Below are positions 24,454-32,832 of a DNA stretch of 64,000 bases, in pieces. The stretch is taken from assembly GCA_022827185.1 (NCBI GenBank), contig JAJDTM010000005.1, positions 1 to 64,000 on the forward strand. The letters are read 5' to 3'. The stretch is from Candidatus Poribacteria bacterium. GTDB taxonomy: Bacteria; Poribacteria; WGA-4E; WGA-3G. The notes beneath the pieces were generated by a model that worked only from the letters and a program-made list of their open reading frames with translations, searched no databases and was not told the origin of the DNA. The stretch's first letter is position 1. Every line of letters starts with the position of its first letter. The position numbers and the translations under genes are program-made.

Positions 24454-25995
24454 CTACACAATACCACTCTCAATGATTTGACTTGCGACATGTTCAGCAA
24501 GTGCTGCGATGGTCAACGTCGGCGGTACGCCGATAGAGGTTGGGAAGAGGCTTGCATCAGCGACAAATAAGCCGTTCACGGCGTGGGATTCCCCCGAAAG
24601 TTTGACAACGCTTCTGTTCGAGTATTCACCCATTGGGAGTGTGCCTTGCGGATGACTGGAAGCGAGCATGATGTCATTTGGCACGATCCCGCGTTGCCGG
24701 ACAATCTCAAGATCCGCTTCTGTTTTAATAGGGAAATGTTGTGTATAGGGCATCACAATTTCTGTCGCGCCGGCGGCAAAAAGTAGGCGGGCGGCGTTGA
24801 TTGCCCCTTCTACTAACATCCTTTTATCTGACCGTCGGAGCCGGTATGCGATGTTTGGTTCACCTTTGTAATTAACTGAGACTTGTCCGGTTGTTCGGTC
24901 ATGTAAGAGGACAAGGAGTGCTGCGATGTGGCGATAGCGTTCCATCAGTTCTCGGTGGCTGTCACCGAATCCTGGTAGGCTTGCGGCGACTATCATCTGC
25001 GAACCGAAAGCCGGCATGAGTAGGTAGCCACTGCTTCGAGACTTTTCTAAATCGAGGAACTCATCAATATAGTAGCTTTGCGGAATACCGAGGTGCCCGT
25101 CGATCATTTCGTTGAAGACCCCACCGACGAAGACAGCGGGATGCAGATGGAGATTTGTCCCGACTCGTCGGTTTGTGTTCGGCAGTCTGCTTTTTAACCA
25201 GAGTTGTGGTGAGTTGATAGCCCCCGCGGCGAGAACCACCACCTTGCTTTGAACGGACAAATCACCTGATGGCAGTTGTGCAGAAACACCAACGACCCTC
25301 CCTTTTTCGGTATGAATTTTCTCAGCTATGCAATTGCTATAGAGCTGAGCATCAGCGGCGAGTGCCAAAGGGATATACGTAACCGCCATGCTCTGTTTGC
25401 CACTTCTTGTTGGGTTGTCCTGCGTTGATTTCGAGAGTGGACATCCGAAAAGGCACTGCGATCCGCATGTAGGGCATGCCGCCCTATTGTGCCTTTGCAC
25501 GATACCGCGCCATTTCATTAATTCGCATCCGCGGCGGATAACAGCGTTTAATCGGTTTACGTCTGTCTCTTGTATCTGTGTAACACCGAGAGTCTGCTCT
25601 ACACGTTCAAAGTTTGCGGAGAGGTCTGGAACACCCCATCTGTCCAGTAGTACCTGTGGTGGACGGACAGCGTAGCAGAGGTTATGTATAGTTGAACCAC
25701 CGACACCTCTGCCTTGCGAGATAATAATCGCACCGTCGCGTGTGCGCCGTAAGCCGCTATCCCAGAAGAGGCGACGTAGCATCTCCGGTTCGTAGCTGCC
25801 GAAAGTACTCGGATCGTGATTTTCTCCTGCCTCTAAAATAATCACCGATAATCCGGCTTCAGCAAGCACCTTTGCAACGACCGCACCCCCGGCACCAGAG
25901 CCGATAATACACACGTCGGCATGCTCTTGTTGGTGCTGCTGCGAGGCGCGGGAATTATTGGTGGCACTTGAGGGCTGAGACTGTGAGTTGTTCAT
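24454..25995 (-). CDS. GMC-family FAD-dependent oxidoreductase
   Basis: 513 residues. The FAD dinucleotide-binding motif is GSGAGGAVVAKVLAEAG (from residue 32), preceded by a polar, Gln-rich tail of about 25 residues. GRGVGGSTIHN is the second GMC signature, and the end (GLFVADASLFPTSIGVPP) contains the conserved GMC C-terminal region. A CPTCGSQCLFGCP cysteine cluster near residue 170-185 is unusual for GMC enzymes and could bind a metal or Fe-S centre, as in some multi-subunit sugar dehydrogenases. It oxidises an alcohol or sugar; the substrate is unknown. Confidence 0.87.
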   Translation of the reverse strand: MNNSQSQPSSATNNSRASQQHQQEHADVCIIGSGAGGAVVAKVLAEAGLSVIILEAGENHDPSTFGSYEPEMLRRLFWDSGLRRTRDGAIIISQGRGVGGSTIHNLCYAVRPPQVLLDRWGVPDLSANFERVEQTLGVTQIQETDVNRLNAVIRRGCELMKWRGIVQRHNRAACPTCGSQCLFGCPLSKSTQDNPTRSGKQSMAVTYIPLALAADAQLYSNCIAEKIHTEKGRVVGVSAQLPSGDLSVQSKVVVLAAGAINSPQLWLKSRLPNTNRRVGTNLHLHPAVFVGGVFNEMIDGHLGIPQSYYIDEFLDLEKSRSSGYLLMPAFGSQMIVAASLPGFGDSHRELMERYRHIAALLVLLHDRTTGQVSVNYKGEPNIAYRLRRSDKRMLVEGAINAARLLFAAGATEIVMPYTQHFPIKTEADLEIVRQRGIVPNDIMLASSHPQGTLPMGEYSNRSVVKLSGESHAVNGLFVADASLFPTSIGVPPTLTIAALAEHVASQIIESGIV

Positions 25996-26023
25996 AGTGT
26001 CATGTGGACTTGTAATCTGAAAC

Positions 26024-27166
26024 TTACTTTGTCAGAGAGCGATAGCGTTGATACGCCTGTTTTGCTTTTGCCTCTTCGCCGATTTCTCGGTAGGCGTTTG
26101 CTAAATTACGATAAAATTGCGGGTTTGTTGTGTTAAGACGTATAGCCGTTTCAAATTGCGTAATCGCCTGTTGCGGTTTTTTCAGCATCATATAGGCAAT
26201 ACCGAGGCTATTCCGGTATACCGCGCTTTTCGGATGTGCTTCCACAAGGTTCCCATAGACCTCAAGTGCGTCCGCGTAAGATTCCGTTTGAAGATAGGTA
26301 TAACCGAGCAGTTCAGATGCCTTTTCGTCGTGCGGCGAGATGGTCAGACACACTTTGAGCTCCACCATAGCGAGTTCCCATTCTGTTCGTTTGATGTGTA
26401 GTTCCGCGAGTTGATAACGGGGTTGTAGGCGTTGTGGATTGTCGAGAATCAGACGTTGGAATGTCGCTAATTGTTCCTCTTCGCGGATAAGTTTCTCGAA
26501 TGTGCGGAGTGCAGCGCGTCCCTCAGCGATTTTTCCGGTGCGTAGATAGCAGTTCCCGATATTAAAATGTGCTTTCGCGTGTCGGCTTTGGCGTTTAATC
26601 ACTGCCTCAAAGTGTGGTATCGCTTGGATAAAGTCGTCCGCTTGAAAGTAAGCGAGACCGAGCATGTAGCGTGCTTCACTGTCTTGTTGTGCCTGTTTAA
26701 GATGGTGGATTGCTTCATCGGTTCGGTGCTGACGGAGGTAAGCGGTGCCTAAGAGTCGGCGTGCGCGAGAGAGGTCGGGTTGCAACTGTAAAGCGCGTTG
26801 CAGCGGTTCAACAGCATTTTTTGCGTTTGCCATACCGATCAGATAAGCCTCACCAAGACGAACCTGGGCATCCACGAAATTGGGTCTAAGTTTGACTGCA
26901 GTCTGGAGCGCGTGAATTGTGGGTTTCCATTGCGAGCGTTTGCCGTAAAGGACACCGAGTTGATAGTGTGCCTCAGCGTAGGACGCGTCGATTTTTACTG
27001 CCCGCTGAAACGCCGCAAGCGCATTGTGATCCTTTTTTTTGGCGAGCGCTTGCATACCTGCCTGATATGCGCGTGCTGCCTCGGCGGGTGTGTCTTGTCC
27101 TGCTGATGTTAGACACACAGCTGATAGAAAAATTAGTAGAGAAAAACGGAGAAGATTTATTTTCAT
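26024..27166 (-). CDS. Secreted TPR-repeat protein
   Basis: 380 residues with a signal peptide (LLRFSLLIFLSAVCLTSA). From residue 30 onward it consists of about ten TPR units (AEAHYQLGVLYGKRSQWKPT, AKAHFNIGNCYLRTGKIAEG, YRNSLGIAYMMLKKPQQAIT). A periplasmic scaffold for protein-protein contacts; no enzymatic motif. It stands alone, 28 bp from the GMC oxidoreductase start and divergent from the PhyH gene. Confidence 0.85.
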   Translation of the reverse strand: MKINLLRFSLLIFLSAVCLTSAGQDTPAEAARAYQAGMQALAKKKDHNALAAFQRAVKIDASYAEAHYQLGVLYGKRSQWKPTIHALQTAVKLRPNFVDAQVRLGEAYLIGMANAKNAVEPLQRALQLQPDLSRARRLLGTAYLRQHRTDEAIHHLKQAQQDSEARYMLGLAYFQADDFIQAIPHFEAVIKRQSRHAKAHFNIGNCYLRTGKIAEGRAALRTFEKLIREEEQLATFQRLILDNPQRLQPRYQLAELHIKRTEWELAMVELKVCLTISPHDEKASELLGYTYLQTESYADALEVYGNLVEAHPKSAVYRNSLGIAYMMLKKPQQAITQFETAIRLNTTNPQFYRNLANAYREIGEEAKAKQAYQRYRSLTK

Positions 27167-27293
27167 GATTCTGTTTATGAGTGGACATCATTTTAGATTC
27201 ATGATAGCATACTTCCACGTGTCTATCAACCCTTCTATTGAGGTGTAACTTGCAAGCCCATCCAGAAAAGTCAGAGAACAAAGGAGAAGACCG

Positions 27294-28142
27294 ATGGAAT
27301 TTGTTCAGTTGACAGATGCACAACGTGAGGAATTTGATGAGAACGGTTACCTCATCGTGCGCTCAGCAATTGATAGCGAGATGATTGGTCGCTTGACTGA
27401 GACAGGCGATCGGCTCATGGAGTCGTTTGAATATCACAACTATTACGCGCATCGGCGGGACGGTCTGGTGCAAGAACCCGCATTTGCTGATCTTGCGACG
27501 CAGTCGAAGGCAGTCCCGTTGATTCTTCAGATGCTCGGCACAAATATCCACATTACCAATACTGCGCTTATTTACAAACACCCACAAGCACCTGAGAAAC
27601 CAGACAACCGTAACTGGCACCGGGATGTCGGTGTGCATTTGGATGTCGGGCATGAGGGATGTCCACGTGTTGGATTGAAGGTAGGCTATTGCTTAACAGA
27701 TTTCAGCGTGCCGAACTCAGGTGCGACGTGGTTTGTTCGGCAGAGCCATAAGTTGGGTGAACCGCTGCGTATCCAAGAAGGCGAAGTTGATCCGCCTGCG
27801 TATGATGAACCACTACTCCAAGCAGGCGATGCGTTCCTGTTTGAAAGCCGTATCTACCATGCTGCGGGGTTGAATTTCAGAGAAAATGTGTCTAAAGTGG
27901 TTATCTACGGATACCACTATCGCTGGATTAAGCCTGATTATTATCTGCGATATTATAACGACAGTCTGCAACCGGATGAAACGGTAGTTGAAAATCTGGA
28001 TGACCTCGGCAGGCAGTTTCTTGGTGCCTCAACGGATACACAAGGCAGGCGCGACCCGAACGGTGTGCACTGGGCTGGTACAGAATGGGCAACGACGCAC
28101 GATCTGAACTTAGAACAGGCACCACAAGTGGTGACCGTTTAA
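27294..28142 (+). CDS. Phytanoyl-CoA dioxygenase family protein
   Basis: 282 residues, about two-thirds identical to the protein at 5547-6362. Iron ligands are His109 and Asp111 (NWHRDVGVH) and His189 (ESRIYHAAGLNF), again with lysine (VSKVVIYGYHY) where an arginine is common. AAAGGAG precedes the ATG. A Gly/Asp-rich insertion near residue 248 (STDTQGRRDPNG) is the main difference. The substrate is unknown. A MITE-like repeat starts six bases after its stop. Confidence 0.9.
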   Translation: MEFVQLTDAQREEFDENGYLIVRSAIDSEMIGRLTETGDRLMESFEYHNYYAHRRDGLVQEPAFADLATQSKAVPLILQMLGTNIHITNTALIYKHPQAPEKPDNRNWHRDVGVHLDVGHEGCPRVGLKVGYCLTDFSVPNSGATWFVRQSHKLGEPLRIQEGEVDPPAYDEPLLQAGDAFLFESRIYHAAGLNFRENVSKVVIYGYHYRWIKPDYYLRYYNDSLQPDETVVENLDDLGRQFLGASTDTQGRRDPNGVHWAGTEWATTHDLNLEQAPQVVTV

Positions 28143-28147
28143 ATTAG

Positions 28148-28281
28148 ATAAGACTTACGCAAATTGACGAGAGAAAAGTGGTATTTTGCTGAAAATGCCT
28201 CGCAGTGAGCATATATCACTGTATGTAACCCCCTAAATCCCCCTTATCAGGGGCACTTTAAGAGGAATGCGTCAGTCCTAT
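28148..28281. repeat. MITE-like element with terminal inverted repeats
   Basis: ATAAGACTTACGCA (28148-28161) pairs with TGCGTCAGTCCTAT (28268-28281) at 12 of 14 positions. The inside carries the AACCCCCTAAATCCCCC ... TTATCAGGGG palindromic unit (28226-28260). It has no coding capacity and lies between a PhyH and an oxidoreductase gene. Confidence 0.75.
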
Positions 28282-28306
28282 TAGAATGAGTGAAGAAGGA
28301 GCGAAA

Positions 28307-29344
28307 ATGGCTAAGGTTAAAGAAGTTAAGGTAGGTATCGTTGGGTGTGGTGGTATTGCTGGTGGTAAACACCTTCCGGGACATAAAGGTGTCAAGGGTG
28401 TCTCGATTATCGCCGCGTGCGACATCGACGAAGCGCGTGCGAAAGCGTTTGCGAAACAGCACGATATTCCAAACGTTTTCAGTGATTATGAGGAATTGGC
28501 TGCGATGGATGAACTCGATGCAGTGAGTGTCTGCACGCCGAATAACTTCCACGCCGGACCGACTATCGCAGCATTGAACGCTGGAAAACACGTTATCTGT
28601 GAAAAACCGATTGCTGCCAATGCGATTGATGGGCAAGCGATGGTAGATGCACAGAAAGCGAGTGGCAAAGTACTACAGATCGGTTTGCAATCCCGATTCC
28701 GCGCTGAAGCACGGACGCTTCGGAAACTCTACGATGAAGGGTTTTTCGGGGACATCTACTATGCACGTGCAATGGCAATGCGACGGCGTGGTGTTCCTGC
28801 CTCACCATCGTTTTTGAGTAAAGCGATCGCAGGTGGTGGACCGCTGATTGATATCGGTGTGCATATCCTTGATGTGTTGCTCTGGATGATCGGCTGTCCG
28901 AAACCGATTGAGGCGTTTGGGATGACAGCGACGAAGTTTGGACATAAAAAAGATGTCATCAATCCGTGGGGCAAATGGGATCCTGAAGATTTTGAAGTCG
29001 AAGATTTCGCAATGGGGACCATCCGCTTTGAAAGTGGATTAACAGTGACTTTAGAGACCGCTTGGGCATCACACATTGAGAACATCGGTGGGACGTTCTT
29101 CATGGGGGATTTAGCGGGTGCGACTTATGAACCGCTTCAGATCTACCTTGATAAGAAAGATGAGATGGTCAATTACGAACCCAAGCTTCTTACAGGATTA
29201 CCGAGTGAATTTGAGTCGTTCCACAAGGCGGTTCGTGAGGGTTTGCCGTCTCCGGTGCCTGCAGAAGAGGTGCTAAACGTCGCAAAAATCTTTGATGCGC
29301 TCTATGAATCCGCTCGAATCGGTCGTTCTGTACCGATTGCCTGA
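28307..29344 (+). CDS. Gfo/Idh/MocA family oxidoreductase
   Basis: 345 residues from the ATG at 28307, chosen because AAGGAG lies five bases before it; the frame is open from 28286. An N-terminal Rossmann fold (VGIVGCGGIAGGKHLPG), the EKPIAANA motif with its conserved lysine, and the C-terminal alpha/beta domain (IDIGVHILDVLLWMIG) are typical. It is an NAD(P)-dependent sugar or inositol dehydrogenase; the specific substrate is unknown. Confidence 0.9.
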   Translation: MAKVKEVKVGIVGCGGIAGGKHLPGHKGVKGVSIIAACDIDEARAKAFAKQHDIPNVFSDYEELAAMDELDAVSVCTPNNFHAGPTIAALNAGKHVICEKPIAANAIDGQAMVDAQKASGKVLQIGLQSRFRAEARTLRKLYDEGFFGDIYYARAMAMRRRGVPASPSFLSKAIAGGGPLIDIGVHILDVLLWMIGCPKPIEAFGMTATKFGHKKDVINPWGKWDPEDFEVEDFAMGTIRFESGLTVTLETAWASHIENIGGTFFMGDLAGATYEPLQIYLDKKDEMVNYEPKLLTGLPSEFESFHKAVREGLPSPVPAEEVLNVAKIFDALYESARIGRSVPIA

Positions 29345-29363
29345 TGTATACCTATTGCTGCGT

Positions 29364-29756
29364 TTATTTTTGATAACTTGCCCGCACGACTGTTTTGATA
29401 CCGCCGCGGATGTTGAAGTTACCGATGACTTCCGCCTTCCGCGGCTGGCAGGCTTTAACAAAGTCCTCTAACACCTTGTTCACGACATGCTCATGGAAGA
29501 TACCGACATCGCGGTAGAAAAGGAAGTACTCCTTCAGCGATTTCAGTTCGATGCAGTGTTGGTCTGGAACATAGGTAATACAGAGTGTGGCGAAATCGGG
29601 TAATCCGGTTTTGGGGCATACGGCAGTAAACTCCAAGTTGGTGATTTCGATTGTGTAATCTCGGTGGCTATACTGATTTTCCCATGTCTCGATTGGAGGT
29701 GTTTCTAATTCAGGGATATGGGTTTGTAAATCATCATAGCCGTTGTGCTGGCTCAT
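29364..29756 (-). CDS. queF: NADPH-dependent 7-cyano-7-deazaguanine reductase (preQ0 to preQ1)
   Basis: 130 residues, short type-I QueF. The catalytic Cys47 lies in FTAVCPKTGLPDF with Asp54, and His88-Glu89 in FHEHVVN; the spacing (7, then 34-35 residues) matches characterised QueF. The tunnel-fold motif GGIKTVVRASY is at the end. It reduces preQ0 to preQ1 in queuosine biosynthesis. The last-step gene queG is in the same window at 43510-44670, not adjacent. Confidence 0.95.
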   Translation of the reverse strand: MSQHNGYDDLQTHIPELETPPIETWENQYSHRDYTIEITNLEFTAVCPKTGLPDFATLCITYVPDQHCIELKSLKEYFLFYRDVGIFHEHVVNKVLEDFVKACQPRKAEVIGNFNIRGGIKTVVRASYQK

Positions 29757-29869
29757 TTAATATCTCCATCTAATAAGAATCGACTTGCAGTATACCTTAG
29801 AAATAACGGATGTGCAACTGAAAAATGCACCACGCACGCTTGAGACCATCGCGTCCGTCTATCGAAAAA

Positions 29870-31279
29870 TTAGACTTCAACACGGACAAACGCGAGATAT
29901 GCTCCCGATAGCAGGACTATGACAAACAACGTTAGCAACAGCAGATCCACTGCTGCTGTGTTGAAATCCTTGCTGAGACTCAAGGTGTCTTCAAATTTGG
30001 GGACTGCCGCTGGCGAGACCTTCCTCTTTGTCATACCTTCACGCACACCAATAATATGGAGACTCTCTGGATCGGATCTATCAATGTCAACGACAAATTC
30101 ACGGTATTGCCGAGCGTAACGTTCCACGTTCTCCACAAATTGCGAATGCCGCTCAAAACCTGTTCCGGCAAAGGATTCCAGAAGATGTTGGAGAAGTATA
30201 GCAGGCGAAAAGTGAGTGATAGACCGCGCATGTTGCACCTGTGCAATCTGGCTGGTGAGGTATTCTTGGTTTAGACGTTCTATCATTTCTGCTTTTTCAG
30301 TGAAGAACGCGCGCTTCGCTGTCAGCGTTTTTCTATCTACTTCATCTGACCAGGCCACATAATTGTATTTATCCCAGATTTCTTCTTGCCTTTGGCTATA
30401 CCGCGCCCATTTTTCATCAGCGGACATTGATGATGAGAATTCACTTGCGATTGAAGCAAGCGGACCCGGCATAAAAACAACGAAAGTGACCCAAATCAAT
30501 AGGAGTATCACCAGACTCACAGCACTCCGTTGTACACGCGCAGAGACTAACAGCCCCAATGCAAGAAAAAAACACGTGTATAGGAGTGCGATAAAGCAGA
30601 TGATACCTAATCGTCCCCACGCTTCTATGTTAAGGTGAACAGCACTTGTGGTGGAAATCATCAAAAGGTTTATCAATGCCGCAAGTGTAAAAGGGATACT
30701 AACGCTTATCAACGCTCCTAAAAACTTGCCGATCAATATAGTGTGGCGTGGCACCGCATTCGCTAACATCAACCGAAGCGTGCCGCTTTCGCGATCACTG
30801 GAGATGGCATCGAAAGTGAATAAGAGCGCAATCAAACTCAAAACATAAGCGATAATAAATGCCCAATCTACTTTGGTTATATCCGGCCCAACGCGCTTCA
30901 GATTTATGTTGACATCCGGATATTTCAGTTGCCAGACACCTATTATACCGGTGGAGTATACATAAGGGCTGCCGCCTTCAATAATGTTTGGCATCAAGTG
31001 TTCTCCGCCTTCTGCGCAGAAATGCAAAGGTGACGGCTTTTTGTAGAGTTTTCCCGGTCCCTGTTGTGCGAGTTTATACAAACTGTCGTCGGCGTGAGAC
31101 GACAAGAGATCCAGCGATTCGGCGACAGCCTCGTTATACTGCTGTATCCGCTTTGGATGCTCGTGGAGATGTCCGATGGCATTGGTTAACATCAATGCTA
31201 ACAGCAAGAGGGTTGTCAGTGCGAATCGAAGGCTATTGAGGTTGTCGTAGAGTTCGCGTTTTGTGATATGTAATATCAT
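29870..31279 (-). CDS. ABC-2 type permease, second of a pair
   Basis: 469 residues from the ATG at 31279 (GAGG six bases upstream); the frame is open to 31291. A first transmembrane helix (SLRFALTTLLLLALMLTNA), a large soluble loop, then a membrane domain with RESGTLRLMLANAVPRHTIL, typical of ABC-2 permeases of the NosY/GldF type. A second large loop precedes the last helix (VDLLLLTLFVIVLLSGAYLAFV). One base separates it from the preceding permease gene, so they are coupled. No ATPase gene is adjacent. Confidence 0.82.
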   Translation of the reverse strand: MILHITKRELYDNLNSLRFALTTLLLLALMLTNAIGHLHEHPKRIQQYNEAVAESLDLLSSHADDSLYKLAQQGPGKLYKKPSPLHFCAEGGEHLMPNIIEGGSPYVYSTGIIGVWQLKYPDVNINLKRVGPDITKVDWAFIIAYVLSLIALLFTFDAISSDRESGTLRLMLANAVPRHTILIGKFLGALISVSIPFTLAALINLLMISTTSAVHLNIEAWGRLGIICFIALLYTCFFLALGLLVSARVQRSAVSLVILLLIWVTFVVFMPGPLASIASEFSSSMSADEKWARYSQRQEEIWDKYNYVAWSDEVDRKTLTAKRAFFTEKAEMIERLNQEYLTSQIAQVQHARSITHFSPAILLQHLLESFAGTGFERHSQFVENVERYARQYREFVVDIDRSDPESLHIIGVREGMTKRKVSPAAVPKFEDTLSLSKDFNTAAVDLLLLTLFVIVLLSGAYLAFVRVEV

Positions 31280-31280
31280 T

Positions 31281-32783
31281 CTACACCTCACTCCGAACGA
31301 AAATCAGGAATATTATTACGAACAGGACCAGGTTAATCATCAATAGCAGGCATAAATCGGGGAACGCCCGCTTAGCGTTGATACCGATATCACTTCTTGT
31401 AAATGAAAACTGCGGCAGCAGGTCCCAATCAATCTCATTTTCGGCACCAACGAACCATAGGCGAGATTCAAATATCTTTTTGTCAAGATAATAGTTAATG
31501 ACTGCCTGATGATACCGTTGAATCGCAGTGAAAAAATCTTGGAGTCCATTTAAGTCTGTGCCTGTCCACGCTTCGGTTGCCGCGTCATACAGACCGACGG
31601 GTGAAAACTTCAATAGCATCTGCTCCATTTTTGCGGGTTGTGTGTAGAGTGCGTCGAGTGCAGGCTTTCGGACAAGCCACATGCGTTCTGCGGTGTTGGT
31701 AACCTGTGTACCCAAAAAGCGATGATAATTCTGAAGATGTGGCACCTGCGGTTCAGATTCCGCCTCAAGCGTCTTATAATGGAATCCAGTAATATCGTGA
31801 TATCGTAATGCTGATGGATAGTGCCGGAGCCCCCGAAAAGTGTAGCCTTTACCCCGCAAACTAAAATCCCATTTTTCGCCGGGTACGGGGTCATTGGCGA
31901 GATACTGCAGCCGATCTCTCTCAAATTCCTCCCATATCTGTTTGATCCGATTGTAAGTGGAGATTTGCGTATCGGGATGCGGTTCAGTTTTAATCGCTGT
32001 TAGAATCATATTTGGATACACTAACACCAAAAAGCCCCAGACAAACATGGCAAGCATGAGGGCAGTGCCGGTTCGGTGAGTCGCCGCTGAAATCAGCATG
32101 CCGATTAGATAGAACAGCGATAGATAGACAAACGACGTAAAAACGACTCCACCGATACGCAGAAAATCATCGGCACTCAGGAAAACAGAGGCGGATGTCG
32201 TTAGCATAATTAGCACGAGGAGAATACACATCAATAGAGGTATCAGCAGGCATATCATGCCACTAATGTATTTGGCAAATAGGACTTGCCCGCGCCGAAC
32301 AGGATGTGTCAGCACGAGTCGTAATGTGCCATGTTCGCGTTCCCCCGCAATCGTATCGTAGGCAAAAACAAGTGCTAACAGGCTCAGAATACCCTGAAAA
32401 ATAAAAACAAGATCAATCGAAGAAAAGAGGTTGAGAAACGGGTTATCTGCCCCATGTTTCCGAGCATCCCACAGTGTTGGCACGAAGAAATGGTTAACAC
32501 CGAGTGTGTTCCCTAATCGTTTGTCTAAACCGACATTAAAGATGCTCAGCGGGTTGGGTGGACGATCAATCCTTAACCGTGCTGCTGAATAAGTTGTCTG
32601 TTCCAGCATTTCTTGCCGATGTTTTTTGATAGCAGTATCGTAACTTGCCAATCGTCGCTCGTAATCCTTGATAAGCACAGTCGTCGTAGCAACAACAAGC
32701 AACAACATAATCAAGACGGCTGCTGCGAATCGAAAGGTCATTAGATTGTCAAGGAGTTCTCGGCGGATGAGTGTTGTTAGCAT
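31281..32783 (-). CDS. ABC-2 type permease, first of a pair
   Basis: 500 residues with the same layout as the following gene: an N-terminal helix, a soluble loop of about 100 residues, a membrane core with EREHGTLRLVLTHPVRRGQV, a second loop, and a final helix ending IIFLIFVRSEV, nearly the same tail (LAFVRVEV) as its partner. They probably heterodimerise. It starts 49 bp after the sigma/clamp gene and is probably in its transcript. The required ATPase must be encoded elsewhere. Confidence 0.82.
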   Translation of the reverse strand: MLTTLIRRELLDNLMTFRFAAAVLIMLLLVVATTTVLIKDYERRLASYDTAIKKHRQEMLEQTTYSAARLRIDRPPNPLSIFNVGLDKRLGNTLGVNHFFVPTLWDARKHGADNPFLNLFSSIDLVFIFQGILSLLALVFAYDTIAGEREHGTLRLVLTHPVRRGQVLFAKYISGMICLLIPLLMCILLVLIMLTTSASVFLSADDFLRIGGVVFTSFVYLSLFYLIGMLISAATHRTGTALMLAMFVWGFLVLVYPNMILTAIKTEPHPDTQISTYNRIKQIWEEFERDRLQYLANDPVPGEKWDFSLRGKGYTFRGLRHYPSALRYHDITGFHYKTLEAESEPQVPHLQNYHRFLGTQVTNTAERMWLVRKPALDALYTQPAKMEQMLLKFSPVGLYDAATEAWTGTDLNGLQDFFTAIQRYHQAVINYYLDKKIFESRLWFVGAENEIDWDLLPQFSFTRSDIGINAKRAFPDLCLLLMINLVLFVIIFLIFVRSEV

Positions 32784-32832
32784 GAAGTTATCTCTGCGTT
32801 GTGGGCGGTCAAAATGTCCGTCTATAAATGCC

